NCBI GenBank assembly: GCA_028023455.1
Contig: JAQFVV010006293.1
Coordinates: forward strand, 1,931,844 to 1,995,843
Direction of reading: 5' to 3'
Source of the DNA: Epiperipatus broadwayi
Lineage: Eukaryota > Onychophora > Udeonychophora > Euonychophora > Peripatidae
Length of the DNA: 64,000 nucleotides
Shown here piece by piece: positions 39,051 to 52,345 of the stretch (position 1 is the stretch's first letter; each line of letters starts with the position of its first letter). The position numbers were made by a program, and so were the translations under genes. The notes below the pieces were generated by a model. That model did not search any database. It was given only the letters and a program-made list of their open reading frames with translations, and was not told where the DNA came from.

Positions 39051-42000
39051 TATGTACATATATTTAGAGAAAAATTAAATTTGTGATATTTATTTACCTT
39101 TAGTACTACCATTGCCTCTTGTTTCACAATTACTACTAATATTATTATCACTATTATTATTATTTCTATTGCTGAAAAGAGTAATTTACCAGGTGCAACA
39201 ATCTAGCCAGTCTATATGAGACATACCATATTTAGACCACCTTTCTAAGCCCTTCCATCTTAGTCAGGGGATTTCTAAATAGGATTGCCTAAACATGCGA
39301 TCTTTACTCATTTAAAATTCCTTCTTACTTAAATTTAGTTCCAAACTGACTCATTAGTAATTATAGTGACTTTAGCAAAGATCACAATCAAATGCTTCCA
39401 GTCTATTAATCCTGCTGCCATCACTGCTTTTATAATTCTTGAGGGCTTGAGTTTAAAATATAAAAGAAAAAGAGAAATATTGGAGTAAATGCTGTGCATA
39501 TAGTTAAAGGATTGAAATGTTATTGCACAAATATATAAAATCCCATTTTTATAGTTATTACAAGAAGATGTCTGATGATATGAGAGTCTCATGATGACCA
39601 AGCCCTAAAATAACTTTAATAACCAAAGAAGCAAAGGAAATATTATTGTATCAGAAATAGTATCTTGCCTTTGATGAACCAACATCCTATCCTACAATGC
39701 AGCAGCAGCTCTTGATTATATACTATTTATTTGAGATTCACAGTTGGCTTTCATATCTAAAGGCTATTCCACTATCCACCATCTGTGGGGCTCATTGGTA
39801 ATCTGTGCTCAGCACCCAACTTGTAACTAATTATAAAATAACAAAGAAATTTCGTATAAAATTGCATTTTATTTTTATTCAAATGCTTTTATTCAGTCTT
39901 GTACCTTTACATAAGGTGCTTATTTACATATATCTCTGGGTGTTTAAAATGTTTTGTTTACCCCCCCCCTAACTTCTTCATAGATATACATAACACTGCA
40001 CAAAATTATTTGCTAATTATATACACAAACAGTTTATGTGATATTTTATTAACTTAAAAATGTACATTGTTCAGTATCTTATGAAAAACAGATTATGCAA
40101 ATGAAAATATTGCAACATTTTAAAAGAAAAAAATGTAACATGATTAAAAGTTAATAAACTAATCCATGTACATCTTTATCCAGTTAGTGATGGATCTTTA
40201 TAGAAGGATTTACTGTAACAAACATCATCAATTTATACCCACTGTTTTGATTTATAAATCATTATTTGCTATTATAATCTTAAAAAAAAAATATTTCAGC
40301 AACTGCATTTTTTTAAAGTAACAGGAATTTTGTAAAATTGATGGTGCCATAAGATAGTAACTTCATTAAAACTACATCATTCATAATTAAAATGTGATAA
40401 TTTCACTAAAAGTGTACAATGCAGTATGAGGTTTATTTAAATTATAGAACTATTAATGTATTTTATCTAATTTTCTTCCAGTGTCCTTGCAAGACAATCC
40501 AGTACTTTTATTCATTATTTTCAAATACCAAAGCAAAAAAAAAAATCCAGTTTTATTTACTGCAGTAAGTATTCTAAGACATACTTTGATCACATAGAAT
40601 AACAAACACGTTAATATTAAATTTTAAAATGTATTCATTCAATCAAAATTCTTATGAACATTATTTTACCTACAGCGAAATATGATCATAGTAAATATAA
40701 AATGCAGTGTCACAATTATAAATTATTTTGAGGAAAAAAAAAGATTTTGCACATTATATATAATCAACTTTATATAATCAAAGATTGCTAAATATAAGTT
40801 TAAAATATTTATTTGTATAACTTTAAGTCAATAATCTCATAATTTATTTCTGACTTATTTAAGATAATAATGTTTTTATTATAAACATTAAAAAATATAC
40901 CTTTATTATATTGCCAAAAAAAAAAAAAACAATTTTTATCATTCACATTATTAATCTATAGCAATTATCAAATTTTTATTTAATTTTGGCTGTCTTTATA
41001 AATTTGTGAACTGCAGCTTTAAAAACAAAAAAGTAACAGTTCTGCAAAAAAAAAAAATTCTAAATTTTATTGGTTAGATTTTATCAAAATAAAAAACTTT
41101 GATAAATTAAATATAACATGTTCCAAAAATAAATCTTAAATTAGATTGTGTCAATTTTTATAAAAAAAAAATTAAAATGTTTATTGTGGTTAGTTTTTTT
41201 TCTCTCTGTGTGCTTTATTTTAATTTAATGAATGATGTTTCAGGAAATAATCTTTGGCTTAGTAAGCAGTAAAATGCTGGTCTGTGAATAGCTACTGAAA
41301 TGTTTTTATGCGGTATATTTTATCCACAGATTAGTATTTTTTTTAATTGGATTTTTATATATTTTGAACTTAAGATAAAAATTATTTTCTCTTAGGAACT
41401 TATTACAATTGTTTATTTTTTATGTGAGATTTTGTTTTATTGAGACATTTTGGGAAAACACTTGAGCCAGCTGTCCAGGATAAAGGTATATTATCAATTA
41501 AGTATTAGCATATTGAAATATTTTAGCTGGATATAATCGTCACTTTTCAACCATCACTAATATACTGCAGGATAAAAAACTTTATAAGTTTAACTCAGTT
41601 TCTTTAATCCATAATCTTTTCTCTTTCAATATAATTTAAATTAAGGTATTATTTCTTTTCACTATTCGATGGCTATTTTATTGGTATTTCACTTTTTTTT
41701 TACTTTTATCATATATAATCTAAATTTAAAAAATACACTTATGACAATTTTCAAAATACCTTTTTTTTTCAGGTCCAACATTTTAATTTAAGCTATTTTT
41801 TATTTTCCAAAGTATTTTTACATCTGAAGCTTTACTGAATTTGATTCGTTATAGTTTTACTTTTCTTCATGACATTATTTTTGTATTAATCCATTGCTCA
41901 TTTTCAATTTTCACAGCTCTATTGTTAATAAACAGATTATTGACTCATGAATATATTTTATTTTGTAGAATAGACAATAAGCAAATTATGACAAATTAGG

Positions 42001-42961
42001 CTGTATATTCATTATTTCATCTGAGATTACATTTTTAGGTAACAAAAATGACTTGAACTTTGTGCTATGAAAATTGAAAGCAGTGCTAAGCTATAGTATA
42101 TTTATAATTTTATTAATCTTTCCTGTATAGTGAATTATTCCTATTTATTAAATTACAAATTAATAAGGAAAGAAATAAAGTTTATTGAATTACTTAAGAT
42201 CGCTTACGATCAGCAAATTATTTAATAAAAAATATCTAGGTGAATAAGTTTCTTTATAGCTGCAATTGACAATGATAATGATACCTTATAGTTTCTCAAT
42301 GCTAACTTAACTTTGTTTTAACAGTAAATTTTATGTTTCTTTTTTTTCTTGCAATAATTTGTGCTAGCTTTTACAAGATATACATTTGATATTTTCAAGC
42401 ACTGATGACTAATGACTGTATTTTTTCTCTAACTGACTCATTTCTAACTGCAACAGGCCTACAAGTAAATACAATTACTACTATCACTACCTTCAACTTA
42501 TTTGATTTAAAGGGAACTTATTAGTATACATGCATATTTTTTTTGTTATTTTTGCACTCACTCTCTTGTTTTGGAGTTGGTTCAATAGCATCTAAAACTC
42601 AAATAGGAGCAAGGCTTAATTTTCATGTGGTTTACCCATTCACCTATAAGCCTCAGAGGAGGCAGGGTGCAGTTGGAGTTGTTGTTTTTTTTTGTTTACT
42701 GTATCAGCCTATAAGACTCAAAAAGAGAACAATGCTTTATTTTATGGTGTTGTGGTGGATAGCTTAACAGAAATCAATCTGTGATGATCCTTTTAGTATC
42801 CATGCATCGTACATCTCTATATCAGATGATGGAATATTTGTGCATTCTAGAATAGAAATTCTATACATTCTCTATGATAATTAATGACAACAACTCTCTG
42901 AATATTGTGGAAATGTATACTATGTAAAACATCATAGTCAAAAAAATTGATATAAATTAAT
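39051..42961. other. AT-rich stretch without recognised genes
   Basis: The first few hundred bases may be 5' sequence of the minus-strand retrotransposon. The rest is A/T-rich with poly-A and poly-T runs. Between 42,565 and 42,765 a weak ~60-bp repetition is visible (TAAAACTCAAA at 42,592, TAAGCCTCAGA at 42,647, TAAGACTCAAA at 42,711). Confidence 0.45.
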
Positions 42962-43119
42962 AAAGGGTAGTCAATCCACAAATGGAAAGTGGAAAAGTTG
43001 CACTAACCCATTGTCTCCTTTTAAAGGGAGGGGATATATAAAGGGTTAGTCAATCCACAAATGGAAAGTGGAAGAGTTGCACTAACCCATTGTCTCCTTT
43101 TAAAGGGAGGGGATATATA
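42962..43119. repeat. Two tandem copies of a 78-bp unit
   Basis: 42,962-43,039 and 43,040-43,119 are almost identical (AAAGGGTTAGTCAATCCACA to GGGGATATATAA), differing at only a few positions. Each copy contains inverted pieces GGGTTAGT/ACTAACCC and CCAC/GTGG that could form a hairpin. Recent duplication is likely. No coding content. Confidence 0.95.
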
Positions 43120-45045
43120 ACTATATTGACCTTGGTGCAGCCCACAATAAAAAGAGAAGGAAAAGTGTACAAATTACTTTATTATGTGCCATTGGAATAA
43201 ACTATAAAAAAAATAAAAGAAGGTTGATTTATGTATTTGACAATATTGCTAGATATTTATTGTATACTGCAAAAGGCAATATATGCATAAACATATATGA
43301 GTTAATTAATAAAAATTTGAGCAACAAGTGTTAGAGTACGCAAACATATATACCATAAAGTAAAGAAATTGCCCATGAGACTAAAAGAAAAATTATTAAT
43401 ATACATTTTAATCATATTAAATGTGGCAATTTATGCAGAATGTTATCAGTCATTTACTCTGTAATATGAGAATAGAAATATAATAATAAACAAGACTGTA
43501 AACGAAGAGAGAGAGAAAATGCTGTTGATCACAAATCAAGTTTAAAATAAGTAGTTAATAAATTTTAAGGCATTTTTCTAATCTTTTTGTTTTTAACTGT
43601 TCTGAATTGATTTATAAATAAAATCTTGTTGATTCTTATAGTAAATTGAATGGTGGATTCAAATCTAGGATTAAAAGTTATGAATTAGTGATATTGGAGA
43701 AATTAAAAATAAAAAAGGAAAAGTTGGCAAAGAATTTTCTCTCTTTTTTTTATTATACCATAATATAATGTCTTATACAAGTTTGTTTCCCCCACATGTT
43801 TTAGAAAATAACAGTGGAATATTTTTATTCAGGGATCAAAGATTTTAGAATGGTCTACATTATGGTTCAATTGCTGACAAATGACATAGACAGTGGGTTG
43901 AAAGATTACAGAGATGTATAAAAATGTGTCTATTCAAAATTCACTGAGGAAGCAGTCATTCATTCTGGTATCGATTTCATTCTGTTGATAATTTCCTGAT
44001 TCCAAACTGCAATCTATACATTAAAGCAATGTTGAAATGAGTCATATGGATAAGAGATTTTGGTTTGCCATTAATAAAAATTACAATGTCTGTAGCTGGT
44101 GGTTATTGAAGGCAATAAAGTAAATTTTCAATGTGGTAATAGACTAATTATCATACAAGGCTAAGCAACAAAGGGACCTATCACTTAGAAGATCCTAAGT
44201 ATCCAATTAAGTAAATAACATTGAAGTTTGTGAAACTAGATTGCTACAGCCTCTAAGATGCCAGTAAAGAAAGAAAATATACTATGTTGCTCTAAATTGC
44301 AAGATCTATTGATATTCTGCATGCTATATGTCACCATGTTGTTGTAAGTACAATTCAAGTCTCCAGCATGTGAGAAGAAATCTCATCCAGTGAATCTGTG
44401 AAGACAATCATAATTACGGAAAAAAGAAAGATGAATTTATGACTTTAATTTTTTTTTTTTGTACCGCTAATATTTTCACATTATAATATTAGAAAGATTT
44501 TAGACATAAAACTAAAAAGTTAATAATTACTGCAGCATGTTCGATTTGTACATCTATACAGTATTTAAAATCACTAATATATATCCGCAACAAACGAATG
44601 TATATTTTTGTTTTATGAATAAATTGTTAAATTATTATTTTGTTAATCAGTTTGTTGGTTTTGTAACTTTATTCAAACATTATAACTTCAACATGCATAT
44701 GCTAGTTTATAAATCATTCACAACTCTTAAGATAACATGAAAATCACTGGGAAATATGCTGGGATGTCCATTGTAATAATTTGTAGTGACGATCATTATT
44801 TCATTAGTATTCTCAGTAAACGTTCTCTGTTGAGGAAGTTTGGTACCTGGAGTTTGTTTTTTGATTGAAACCTAAAATAAATAAAATACTGTTAGGATTA
44901 CTTGTAATTATAAATACCAATCATCATCATCACATTGGTTATTATTATTATGAAAACTTTGTTTTATTATTGGAATTCTATTTAACTTTTTTTTTTATGA
45001 TATTTATGTATACATCTGGAAGATTTTCAATATATGTGCATGTCA
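43120..45045. other. Gene-free stretch
   Basis: No recognised feature. The part from 43,840 to 44,420 has more balanced base composition, yet both strands carry stops throughout and no domain was recognised. Confidence 0.45.
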
Positions 45046-45275
45046 ATTTCATTTAATATCATATATATATATATATATTATTGGTTCTGGGTTCAAACTA
45101 TACTAATAAATTATTTACCATTACATAACTGGAAAAAATGGATTCAAACTTGTAAATTGTTTACAATTACAAAATTGGTGCCAATGATTTCATTTAATAT
45201 TTTATATATATTATGTATCATTGATTCTGAGTTCAAACTCTTATTAATAAATCGTTTACCATTACAATATGTATA
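45046..45275. repeat. Imperfect tandem repeat, ~141-bp period
   Basis: ATTTCATTTAATAT at 45,046 recurs at 45,187. In both copies it is followed by an AT run, then TTGGTTCTGGGTTCAAACT or TTGATTCTGAGTTCAAACT, then TAATAAAT and TTTACCATTACA. The second unit is incomplete. Confidence 0.75.
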
Positions 45276-45574
45276 TAATCTACACATTCTCTTTGTGTAA
45301 ATATTGGACCTACTTACTGTGCTTCAAATCCAGAATGATTAAGATTTGAATTTTTTTTTTCTTCTGGAAAGAACTGGATTTTTTTTTTTTAGATGGCCAT
45401 TTCATAGCCAATCCAGTTAGCTATTCAAAATTGATCAATAAATTATTATCTAGAGGTTTTTAGTTAAAATGTAAAACAAAGATATGAAAATCAATAAAGC
45501 ATTCACCAGTCAGATTTAGTAAGCCTGTGAAAAATGCCTTCTCGTTGTTTTTTTTTGTTTTTTGGAGAGAGTAC

Positions 45575-45612
45575 TGGAGAGAGGATGGCTTCATCCTGCA
45601 GTGGATTATTTA
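45575..45612 (+). mobile_element. Tiny 3'-end fragment of the RTE element
   Basis: CTTCATCCTGCAGTGGATT at 45,589-45,607 is identical over 19 bp to 31,564-31,582, the last codons of the RTE element. The preceding CTGGAGAGA also matches. It is probably an extreme 5'-truncated insertion; a (TGA)n tail is not preserved. Confidence 0.6.
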
Positions 45613-45639
45613 ATAATTATTGTGCATGTGTATTATTTG

Positions 45640-47455
45640 CATATAAGTATAATGATGAACTCACAAGGCTTGAGGAACTCTTAGATCACTTCCTTGTGAA
45701 TTTGATCTGAGGGTTAATGAAGGCAAATCGGCCATGTGGTTTATCATGACAGGGAAGCAAGTTGCCACACACACACCCCCAGTAATGAGGAGAAATCTAC
45801 AGAAATTCCTTACTCTCCAAAATAGAGTACAATTGCTCATTGTCTAAGATCTATCTGTCATTGTTGAGGAAAGTCACTTTACTATATTCCATTGTGCTGC
45901 CCAAGATAACTCATTATCTTGCTATCTTTGCCCCAACCAGCACCTTTATAAAAAAAGGTAGAGACTCTCTGCAGGAGGCTATGCTGGGGGAGAGAGGCTC
46001 CTATCATCACCCTCAACTTGTTACAAAAGCCTAAACCCCTGAATGACCTGGGTTTCACTCGACCAAAACATTCCAAGTTCTACGGACCCACAATATTCTA
46101 GTTAGACTTTTGAACATCAACTTAGGCATGGAATGCCCACTCCCATTGAAGGAAGTTGAGCCAACTGATATGCCTCCACCCAAGCACAGGAGCCTATGGC
46201 TTCAGCAACAGGTTAACTTAGTGTACAAGAGCATCAATACCTCTGGCTCCCTGTTTGGTTCTAAATTAAACTACTGGGAGACTTACCATTTGTTATCTGA
46301 TGGAAGAACTAAAACAGTCAATTTAATCCCTGTGGGAATCACCCGGTTAATAAGATGGACCAAAGTCCTCATACTGGAACCAAAATATGTGGATTTCTTG
46401 TTCAAGGTCAACCTTGGGGCCCTCCCTACTGGGGCCTTTCTGTGCTATCGCAGGGGCTATTATATTAACACCTTGTGCCCCCTGTATAACAAACAAGAAG
46501 AGTCCATGGATCACATACTTTCTTGATGTAATTTGTGGACCTATCTTCGGAACTTCCTGCTGAGGAAAATTACTGATACTGATCAATCCTGTGTAACAAT
46601 CATGCTGACCTTCAAGATGGATATATTCAGGACCATAAGATTGGTGACATACATAAACTTTGATATATGGACTGTAAGATGTAAGGTGCTGTTTGAGAAA
46701 GAGGTCAACCACTCGGTTGAAGACCTTATTGTTAAATACCTCCTTAAAGCAAGGGAAATGGACAAGAGAATGTGTGTTCCTTCATTGGCTGATCAAACAT
46801 GGAGCCAATTGAGGATATAGGTTGATCTTTGACTCCCAGGCCTATTGTATGGCTTTCTTAAACTGTAGTGATTGATTTGCTTGCTCCCTTACTATGTATT
46901 ATACTTTATTGTATTTTAATCTGTGACTCACTTGTTTTTGTATCCATATTAGATAAGTATATTTATGCATTTCCATTATTGTATTGGAATTTTCCTTTTA
47001 TGAATTTTCTAGTATTACCTTTGATAGTCACCTGAACATGTTGTTATTTGATAGCCTTGTTTGTCAGGCCTATTTAATTCATTTTTTTTATGACAATCAT
47101 CCTTTTATATTCTCATCCTTTGTATGATCCTAATATGAATTGTTATATGATTATCTTTGGCTTAGATGAATTCTGTAATCCCGTTTATGTTGAAGCCTAC
47201 CTATCCATTTGATTTACCATATAATACCTATACTCATCTTGTTTATGTTAATCATTCACTGACCAAAACTGTGTACTTAGTCTGGTTTATTGTCTATGCT
47301 CTCTTGACGGTATAATTTCATCAACCTGTGTATTCTTGAATTCCTCAAATGTGATCCATGTAACTCATGGGATGCTACATGTACTCTCCCAGTTGAATTT
47401 TGCAATTTACTGTTTTCATTGTATTTTTTCTGTAAATAAAGATTACTTTTGAAAT
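45640..47455 (+). mobile_element. Non-LTR retrotransposon C-terminal remnant with 3' untranslated end
   Basis: Frames in series read LEELLDHFLVN then DLRVNEGKSAMWFIMTGKQV, typical of the region just after the RT catalytic box. Then come HYLAIFAPTSTFIKK.., RLLNINLGMECPLP (from about 46,090) and ITRLIRWTKVLILEPKYVDF. VNLGALPTGAFLCYRRG precedes a zinc knuckle LCPLYNKQEESMDHILS..C (46,470-46,530). A final frame (46,533-46,820) with FDIWTVRCKVLF completes the protein. The ALPTGxFLxRRG + CPxC..EExxxH..C arrangement resembles L1/Tx1-like elements, but clade assignment is tentative. A non-coding tail with AATAAA (about 47,435) probably ends near 47,455. Several frameshifts and a Cys-to-Tyr change in the knuckle show it is dead. 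Antisense frames here are shadows. Confidence 0.85.
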
Positions 47456-50400
47456 GAAGTATAATGATTTTTTTATTTATTTCACAATTATACATATTTT
47501 TGTTATTATTATTAATTTTATGTATATATATACATATATTTGCTTTTTTTTTTAATGTATATCATTGATAATATATATATTGAATTGTTTGTTCATTTTC
47601 GAGTTTAATTAAAATTCATGATTAGTTCTTTATGTATATTAAATTGTGGAGTCAAAAAAATTATATATATATTAGGATTCTTGTTGCTGTGTAATAAAAT
47701 TTTGAAATAATAAATATATATTTAAAAAAAAAAATTACAGTATAAGCTTTGTTAATTATTTTTATCAATAACAAAACAAAAAATCATGTGCAGAAGAAAC
47801 ATCGTTAAAAAACAAAAATCTACGTTTGATCCTGTAATTAAATTTTATTTTAATTATAGCACTTACGTATTTTCCTTTCATAATACTCATTTAGCCTTTT
47901 TAATAAACAATCTTTTAGATTGATCACACATACATAAATTTGTTTGTGTATCCACTTATAAAATTATTAAATTACATATATTTATTAAAGACAGTGGCAT
48001 TTAAAAATTATCAAATAAATTTAGAAAGTCAATTTTTATAGCGAATTTTTATATTGATATGTATGCTTTTGGCATGTGTACGTGTACTGTATTTTTATAT
48101 GTTCAAATTTTAATTTTATTTATTTTTGATTTTATAATTTATGATACTTTATTTATTTAAATAAAATGTATACTGAAATAATTATTTTTAAGATTGATCT
48201 ATAAATCTTTCAATATTTTAGATCAATTAATATGTTATAAAATCTATAGTGAGAAAAATGATTTGTTCGTCTCTAACTAATGACATGTAATATCTTGACA
48301 TTTCAAATCCATTTGAAAAATAAATTATTAAAGTAATTAAATTGCAAAAAAAAAAAAATGATGACCTATTTAAAATGATTGCTCATAGTAAGCCTATCGT
48401 TTGCGCATGCTTATGAAAGATTATTTGTTTTGGGGGTATTTTCAAGTGGTGGCAGAATTCCTGATGGGTTTTACATTTCAACGCACAGGTGGGTCTATGT
48501 TTTGTAAATGTTATGATATTTATAAGTTAACTTTTTTTCTTATTATTATTATTTTAAATTGATTGCAATGATTGTTTGCCTTTCGATATAAATATTTTAT
48601 TATTATTACTAATGAATCCATTTCTATCATTATTATTTTTAAGTCTACAAAGTTTGGAGAATATAGTTATAATTTTTTTTTTCCAATATTATTATTAGTA
48701 ACCATAGAAGCAATTGGATAAAAAGAAATCATAAACATTTTTCAACTAATTATATCTCTAACCCTATTGATTTTTATTTTATTGTTTGTTTTAAATTTTT
48801 CGAATGAAGTTAGTTGTGATTATTATTTTAATCTCTGAGTTGTCTTTACAGTTAATGTTGTCTGTCACTATTATATATTTTTTCTTTTAAGCAAAAGTTT
48901 TTAGAAATGAGGTTGTTAGTAATTTGCATTTAATAGGCTTCAGTAAATTTGAATAAAATTTTCAAATATTAAAAATGTAATTTCACTTTTATTTATTTAT
49001 TTGATAGTGAATAAACTGTTGCAAGATATATATGCGTATATAATAAACTGAAATTTAACTTGTTGTTGGTATAGTAATTAATATAAAAAATGGCAAAGGA
49101 AAAAAAGTTCGGCAATATAATTTTGAATGGTATTCAGTATTAAAGTTGCTTTGTCTTTTGAAACAATATGTACCACACAAAGTTTTTTTTCTTATTAAAT
49201 GCGCAGACACATATACACACCATATAGAATTTTGAAACTTTTATCCGTATATTAATGAATTCATTATTTTACAAACTACTCGGTTATTTCTTTTTAAATC
49301 AGTATTACTTATCATCAAAAGTTTAACATAAACATATATACTATATACAGAATAAATATATATTGTAATTTACAGCGTTTTAATGTGATCAGTGTAATAT
49401 ATAAGTAAATAGGTGTTAGGTTGCATGATAAATCATCAAAGTAAGGAGAAAAATTACTGTTTCCACTGTAAGGGCTACATTTCTTATTTTTATGAAAAGA
49501 AAAAATAAATAATTGCCTATTACCATATTTTATTATAGGTTTATAATATTTTATGTATATATGTTACATAAACTAAATTTGCAAACTGTATAATTTTAAT
49601 CAATCCCTATTCACCACAATGGTCTTTCACTTAGTACACAAATAATCATTAATACATTTTTTAAAGATCACGTGCATATAGTCATTGACATTTTTTAAAA
49701 TCCAGTATTCAATAACTAAGACTTTGAAATATAGTAGAATGAATAATTTTAAGTACTGTAAATTTGTACCATAAATAGAAAGAAAGTAAGCATAGAATGG
49801 TTTAAAAAGAAGAAAAAAAAACTCATGCAAGTATGTTTGGGATAGAAAATATATTAGATTTTTGGTACAATTTAAAAAGAAATGTAAAAAATTAACTTTA
49901 TGTAAATAAATACTTAGCAATGCGTTGTTATTAGATAAAATAAGTGGTTTGATTAACTAAAGATACATTCTTAAATCAAAGTGTATATTAGAAACTACTA
50001 ACATTTTGTTTAATATTTGCAAATATGTGTTTGAAATATTGTAAGAATTAAAAGGATTCCAATATACATATACAACTTGTTTTTAAATTTATATATTTTT
50101 GCCAAGTTAAAAGCATTTATGATAGTTTACTCTTATAGTTCAGATTTGTCAGTTAAGATCACTCATTATGGATATTTATAAATATGCATAATGTTCTAAT
50201 TTTTTAATGTTTATGTATTTTGTAGATAATCAATATATCCTTCTATTTGGAATTATTTTTTAATGATACAAGTCATGATTGTATAAATTATTGATCACTT
50301 TAGTTGATTTATAGTAATATATTTTTTTGCTGCTCATTAATGTGGTTTTAAGAAATTTTTTTGTTAGTTTTACTAATGATAAGGCAGACTTTTTTAATAA

Positions 50401-50458
50401 CTAACTTACTACTGATACAATTTTTAAAACTGCTATATCAAAATATAAATGGCTAGAC

Positions 50459-50461
<3 letters not shown>
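47456..50461. other. AT-rich stretch without recognised genes
   Basis: Nothing is confidently identified. A short patch at 48,388-48,500 is less AT-rich and includes a donor-like CAGGTGGGT (see rejected items). Confidence 0.5.

Positions 50462-50503
<42 letters not shown>
50462..50503. repeat. (TA)n microsatellite
   Basis: About 21 uninterrupted TA units, directly adjoining the tRNA-like sequence to its right. Confidence 0.95.
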
Positions 50504-50506
<3 letters not shown>

Positions 50507-50585
50507 CTCTTGAATCGAGTATGGAATTTTTGTTCTCAAGCAAACACTATCTACTACTGAGCTATTTCAAAACAATGGCTTTTTA
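50504..50585 (-). mobile_element. tRNA-derived sequence, probably a SINE head (minus strand)
   Basis: On the minus strand TAGCTCAGTAG (50,564-50,554) fits the polymerase III A-box. CTCGATTCAAG (50,519-50,509) fits a B-box, at ordinary tRNA spacing. Acceptor pairing is not visible, so it is not a functional tRNA. It runs straight into the (TA)n tract, which may be its 3' tail. It belongs to a different family from the A-tailed SINEs at 6.6 and 14.5 kb. Confidence 0.5.
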
Positions 50586-50828
50586 TTGTAGTATAAATTC
50601 TGCAGAGTAGGCAGCAGCTTTTAAATTCAGTTTATCAATAAAATTGATAAAGTCTGTTATTTACATTTAATAATGATCTCTTTCATTGTGATTACTACAT
50701 GTCCTATCCTGCATCTATGAGTTTTAAGCATATGCTCATATATTAAAACTAATATATACAATATTTGATGTTATTTAATAATTGATTCATTAATAGCTGA
50801 GCTTCCCACACATTCCTAATAGCATCTG

Positions 50829-50890
50829 TCTTTTAAGAGATTTTGTGAAAATAAAAATATCTTTTAAGAGATTTTGTAAAAATAAAAATA
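50829..50890. repeat. Tandem duplication of 31 bp
   Basis: TCTTTTAAGAGATTTTGTGA plus AAATAAAAATA is repeated once with a single change. Confidence 0.9.
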
Positions 50891-51910
50891 TTTTTTAATT
50901 TCAGATGATCTTATTTTTTCTATCATTCAGTAATCACAATTTTTCCTAACTTATCATTAATATATATATTTTTAATTTCTTGAGATATATCCACATTTTT
51001 AATGCACAAAAATTTTATTTTTTTATAAAAAAGAAAATAATTTTAAAATAAGTAGATGTTCAGAAATTATGGAAAGATTGAACATTGAAAATAATAAGTT
51101 GAGGGTTTCAACACTGTTACTGTAATCAACTATCTAGGTTAATTTTTAATGCATAAAATATCATAAATTGATCTTCTAATAATTGCTTTGTCATTTTACT
51201 TACATCAGTGTCTAAACTGTGATTGATATATTATCTACTTAACAAAATTTGAAAGTGAATTTATTCTATCTATAAAATTGAAGTATAGATAGCCTTTACA
51301 TTTATAAATAATCTGTTTTATGTTAAATGTATATTTATCATTAAAATACAAATAATAATAATTAATAAATTAAAATAAGTATCATAGAATAACACATATT
51401 TTTCAGTTTTTTTTTTTTTTGCATTTTATATATTGATAGGCATTGTTTACGAAAGTCTAGAATGATACAAATTGGGTTTATGTATGTAGAGAACTGCCCA
51501 TATTATGTCTTGAAATAAAATAATTGACATCTGAATTAAATAAACGAAAATCCAATTTTTGAATTGTGATTGACAACAATGAGATATATAGTAGTTGAAG
51601 AGATTTTGGTACTTACATATTAGTCCTGCAATGTAGAAGAGATGGTATGCCTTTTCACATTCATGATAAATTTCTAACTTTGCGATCCCATCAAATAAAC
51701 TCTACAATCTCATCCAATAATGTGATAAATTTACACTTTCATTTATTGTTCAGATTTTGTTCAGACAAGTTCTCAAAGTATTTTTTACTTCAGTGCTGAT
51801 TTTTTTTTTTGCCAATTGTCTGATTAATTACTACAATTTTTTTTTAAAAAAAAAAACAATGCAGAATGTTGAATATTTGAAATTTACCCACTACTGAGAT
51901 CAATGTGGTC

Positions 51911-52345
51911 AAGTACATCCACACTTTGGACAAACAATGGCATTGTAATGTTCAAGGATATAATAATAACATAGGCCTTCATAAGGGAATGTGGTTGGAG
52001 GGTTCCAGAATTTCATTTTTGATGGCAATCCAATTTATTTATTACTGGGCTCACAAATTAATATCCATAGAATGGAGGAAAACAGAGCTTGGTTTATCAG
52101 AGAAAAACATAAACTTGGAGGGCCTAACAAAATTGTTGAAATTGATGAGAGCCTTTTGCACAAAAAGAAAAAAACTGGATGAATTCTTCCAGAACAATCG
52201 ATGTTTGATGATAAGTATTTCATCATGAGAATTTGTGGTAGAACAGCAGCAACTCGGATGGAAGACATCAAACAAAATATGGAAGAGGAATCAACAATTT
52301 ATTTGGACTGTTGGAAAGTCTATCAAAAAAATTAGTCTACCACAT
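51911..52345 (+). mobile_element. Merlin (ISXO2/IS1016-like) transposase remnant
   Basis: One frame gives LDKQWHCN..GLHKGMWLEGSRIS..IQFIYYWAHKL, matching the N-terminal half of Merlin transposases (WRC..KGSWFEGSKL..YYW type). After a frameshift near 52,070, the next frame reads EKHKLGGPNKIVEIDES (first catalytic Asp at 52,144). A stop follows at 52,180. The same frame then continues as GRTAATRMEDIKQNM and STIYLDCWKVY, carrying the second catalytic Asp at 52,306. The protein stops soon after, so the third catalytic residue and C-terminus are missing. Terminal repeats were not identified. Two AGTCTCCATTTTG copies at 52,471 and 52,507 lie just downstream, of unknown meaning. Antisense frames here are shadows. 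Confidence 0.85.

Noticed and set aside
46347-46765. Minus-strand open frames near 46.5 kb
   Set aside because: Antisense to the readable plus-strand retrotransposon protein.
48388-48560. Possible short exon ending at a donor-like CAG|GTGGGT (about 48,486)
   Set aside because: The open frames are short, no acceptor or homologous protein is recognised, and one donor-like match is expected by chance.
52035-52275. Minus-strand open frames over the Merlin remnant
   Set aside because: Antisense shadows of the transposase reading.
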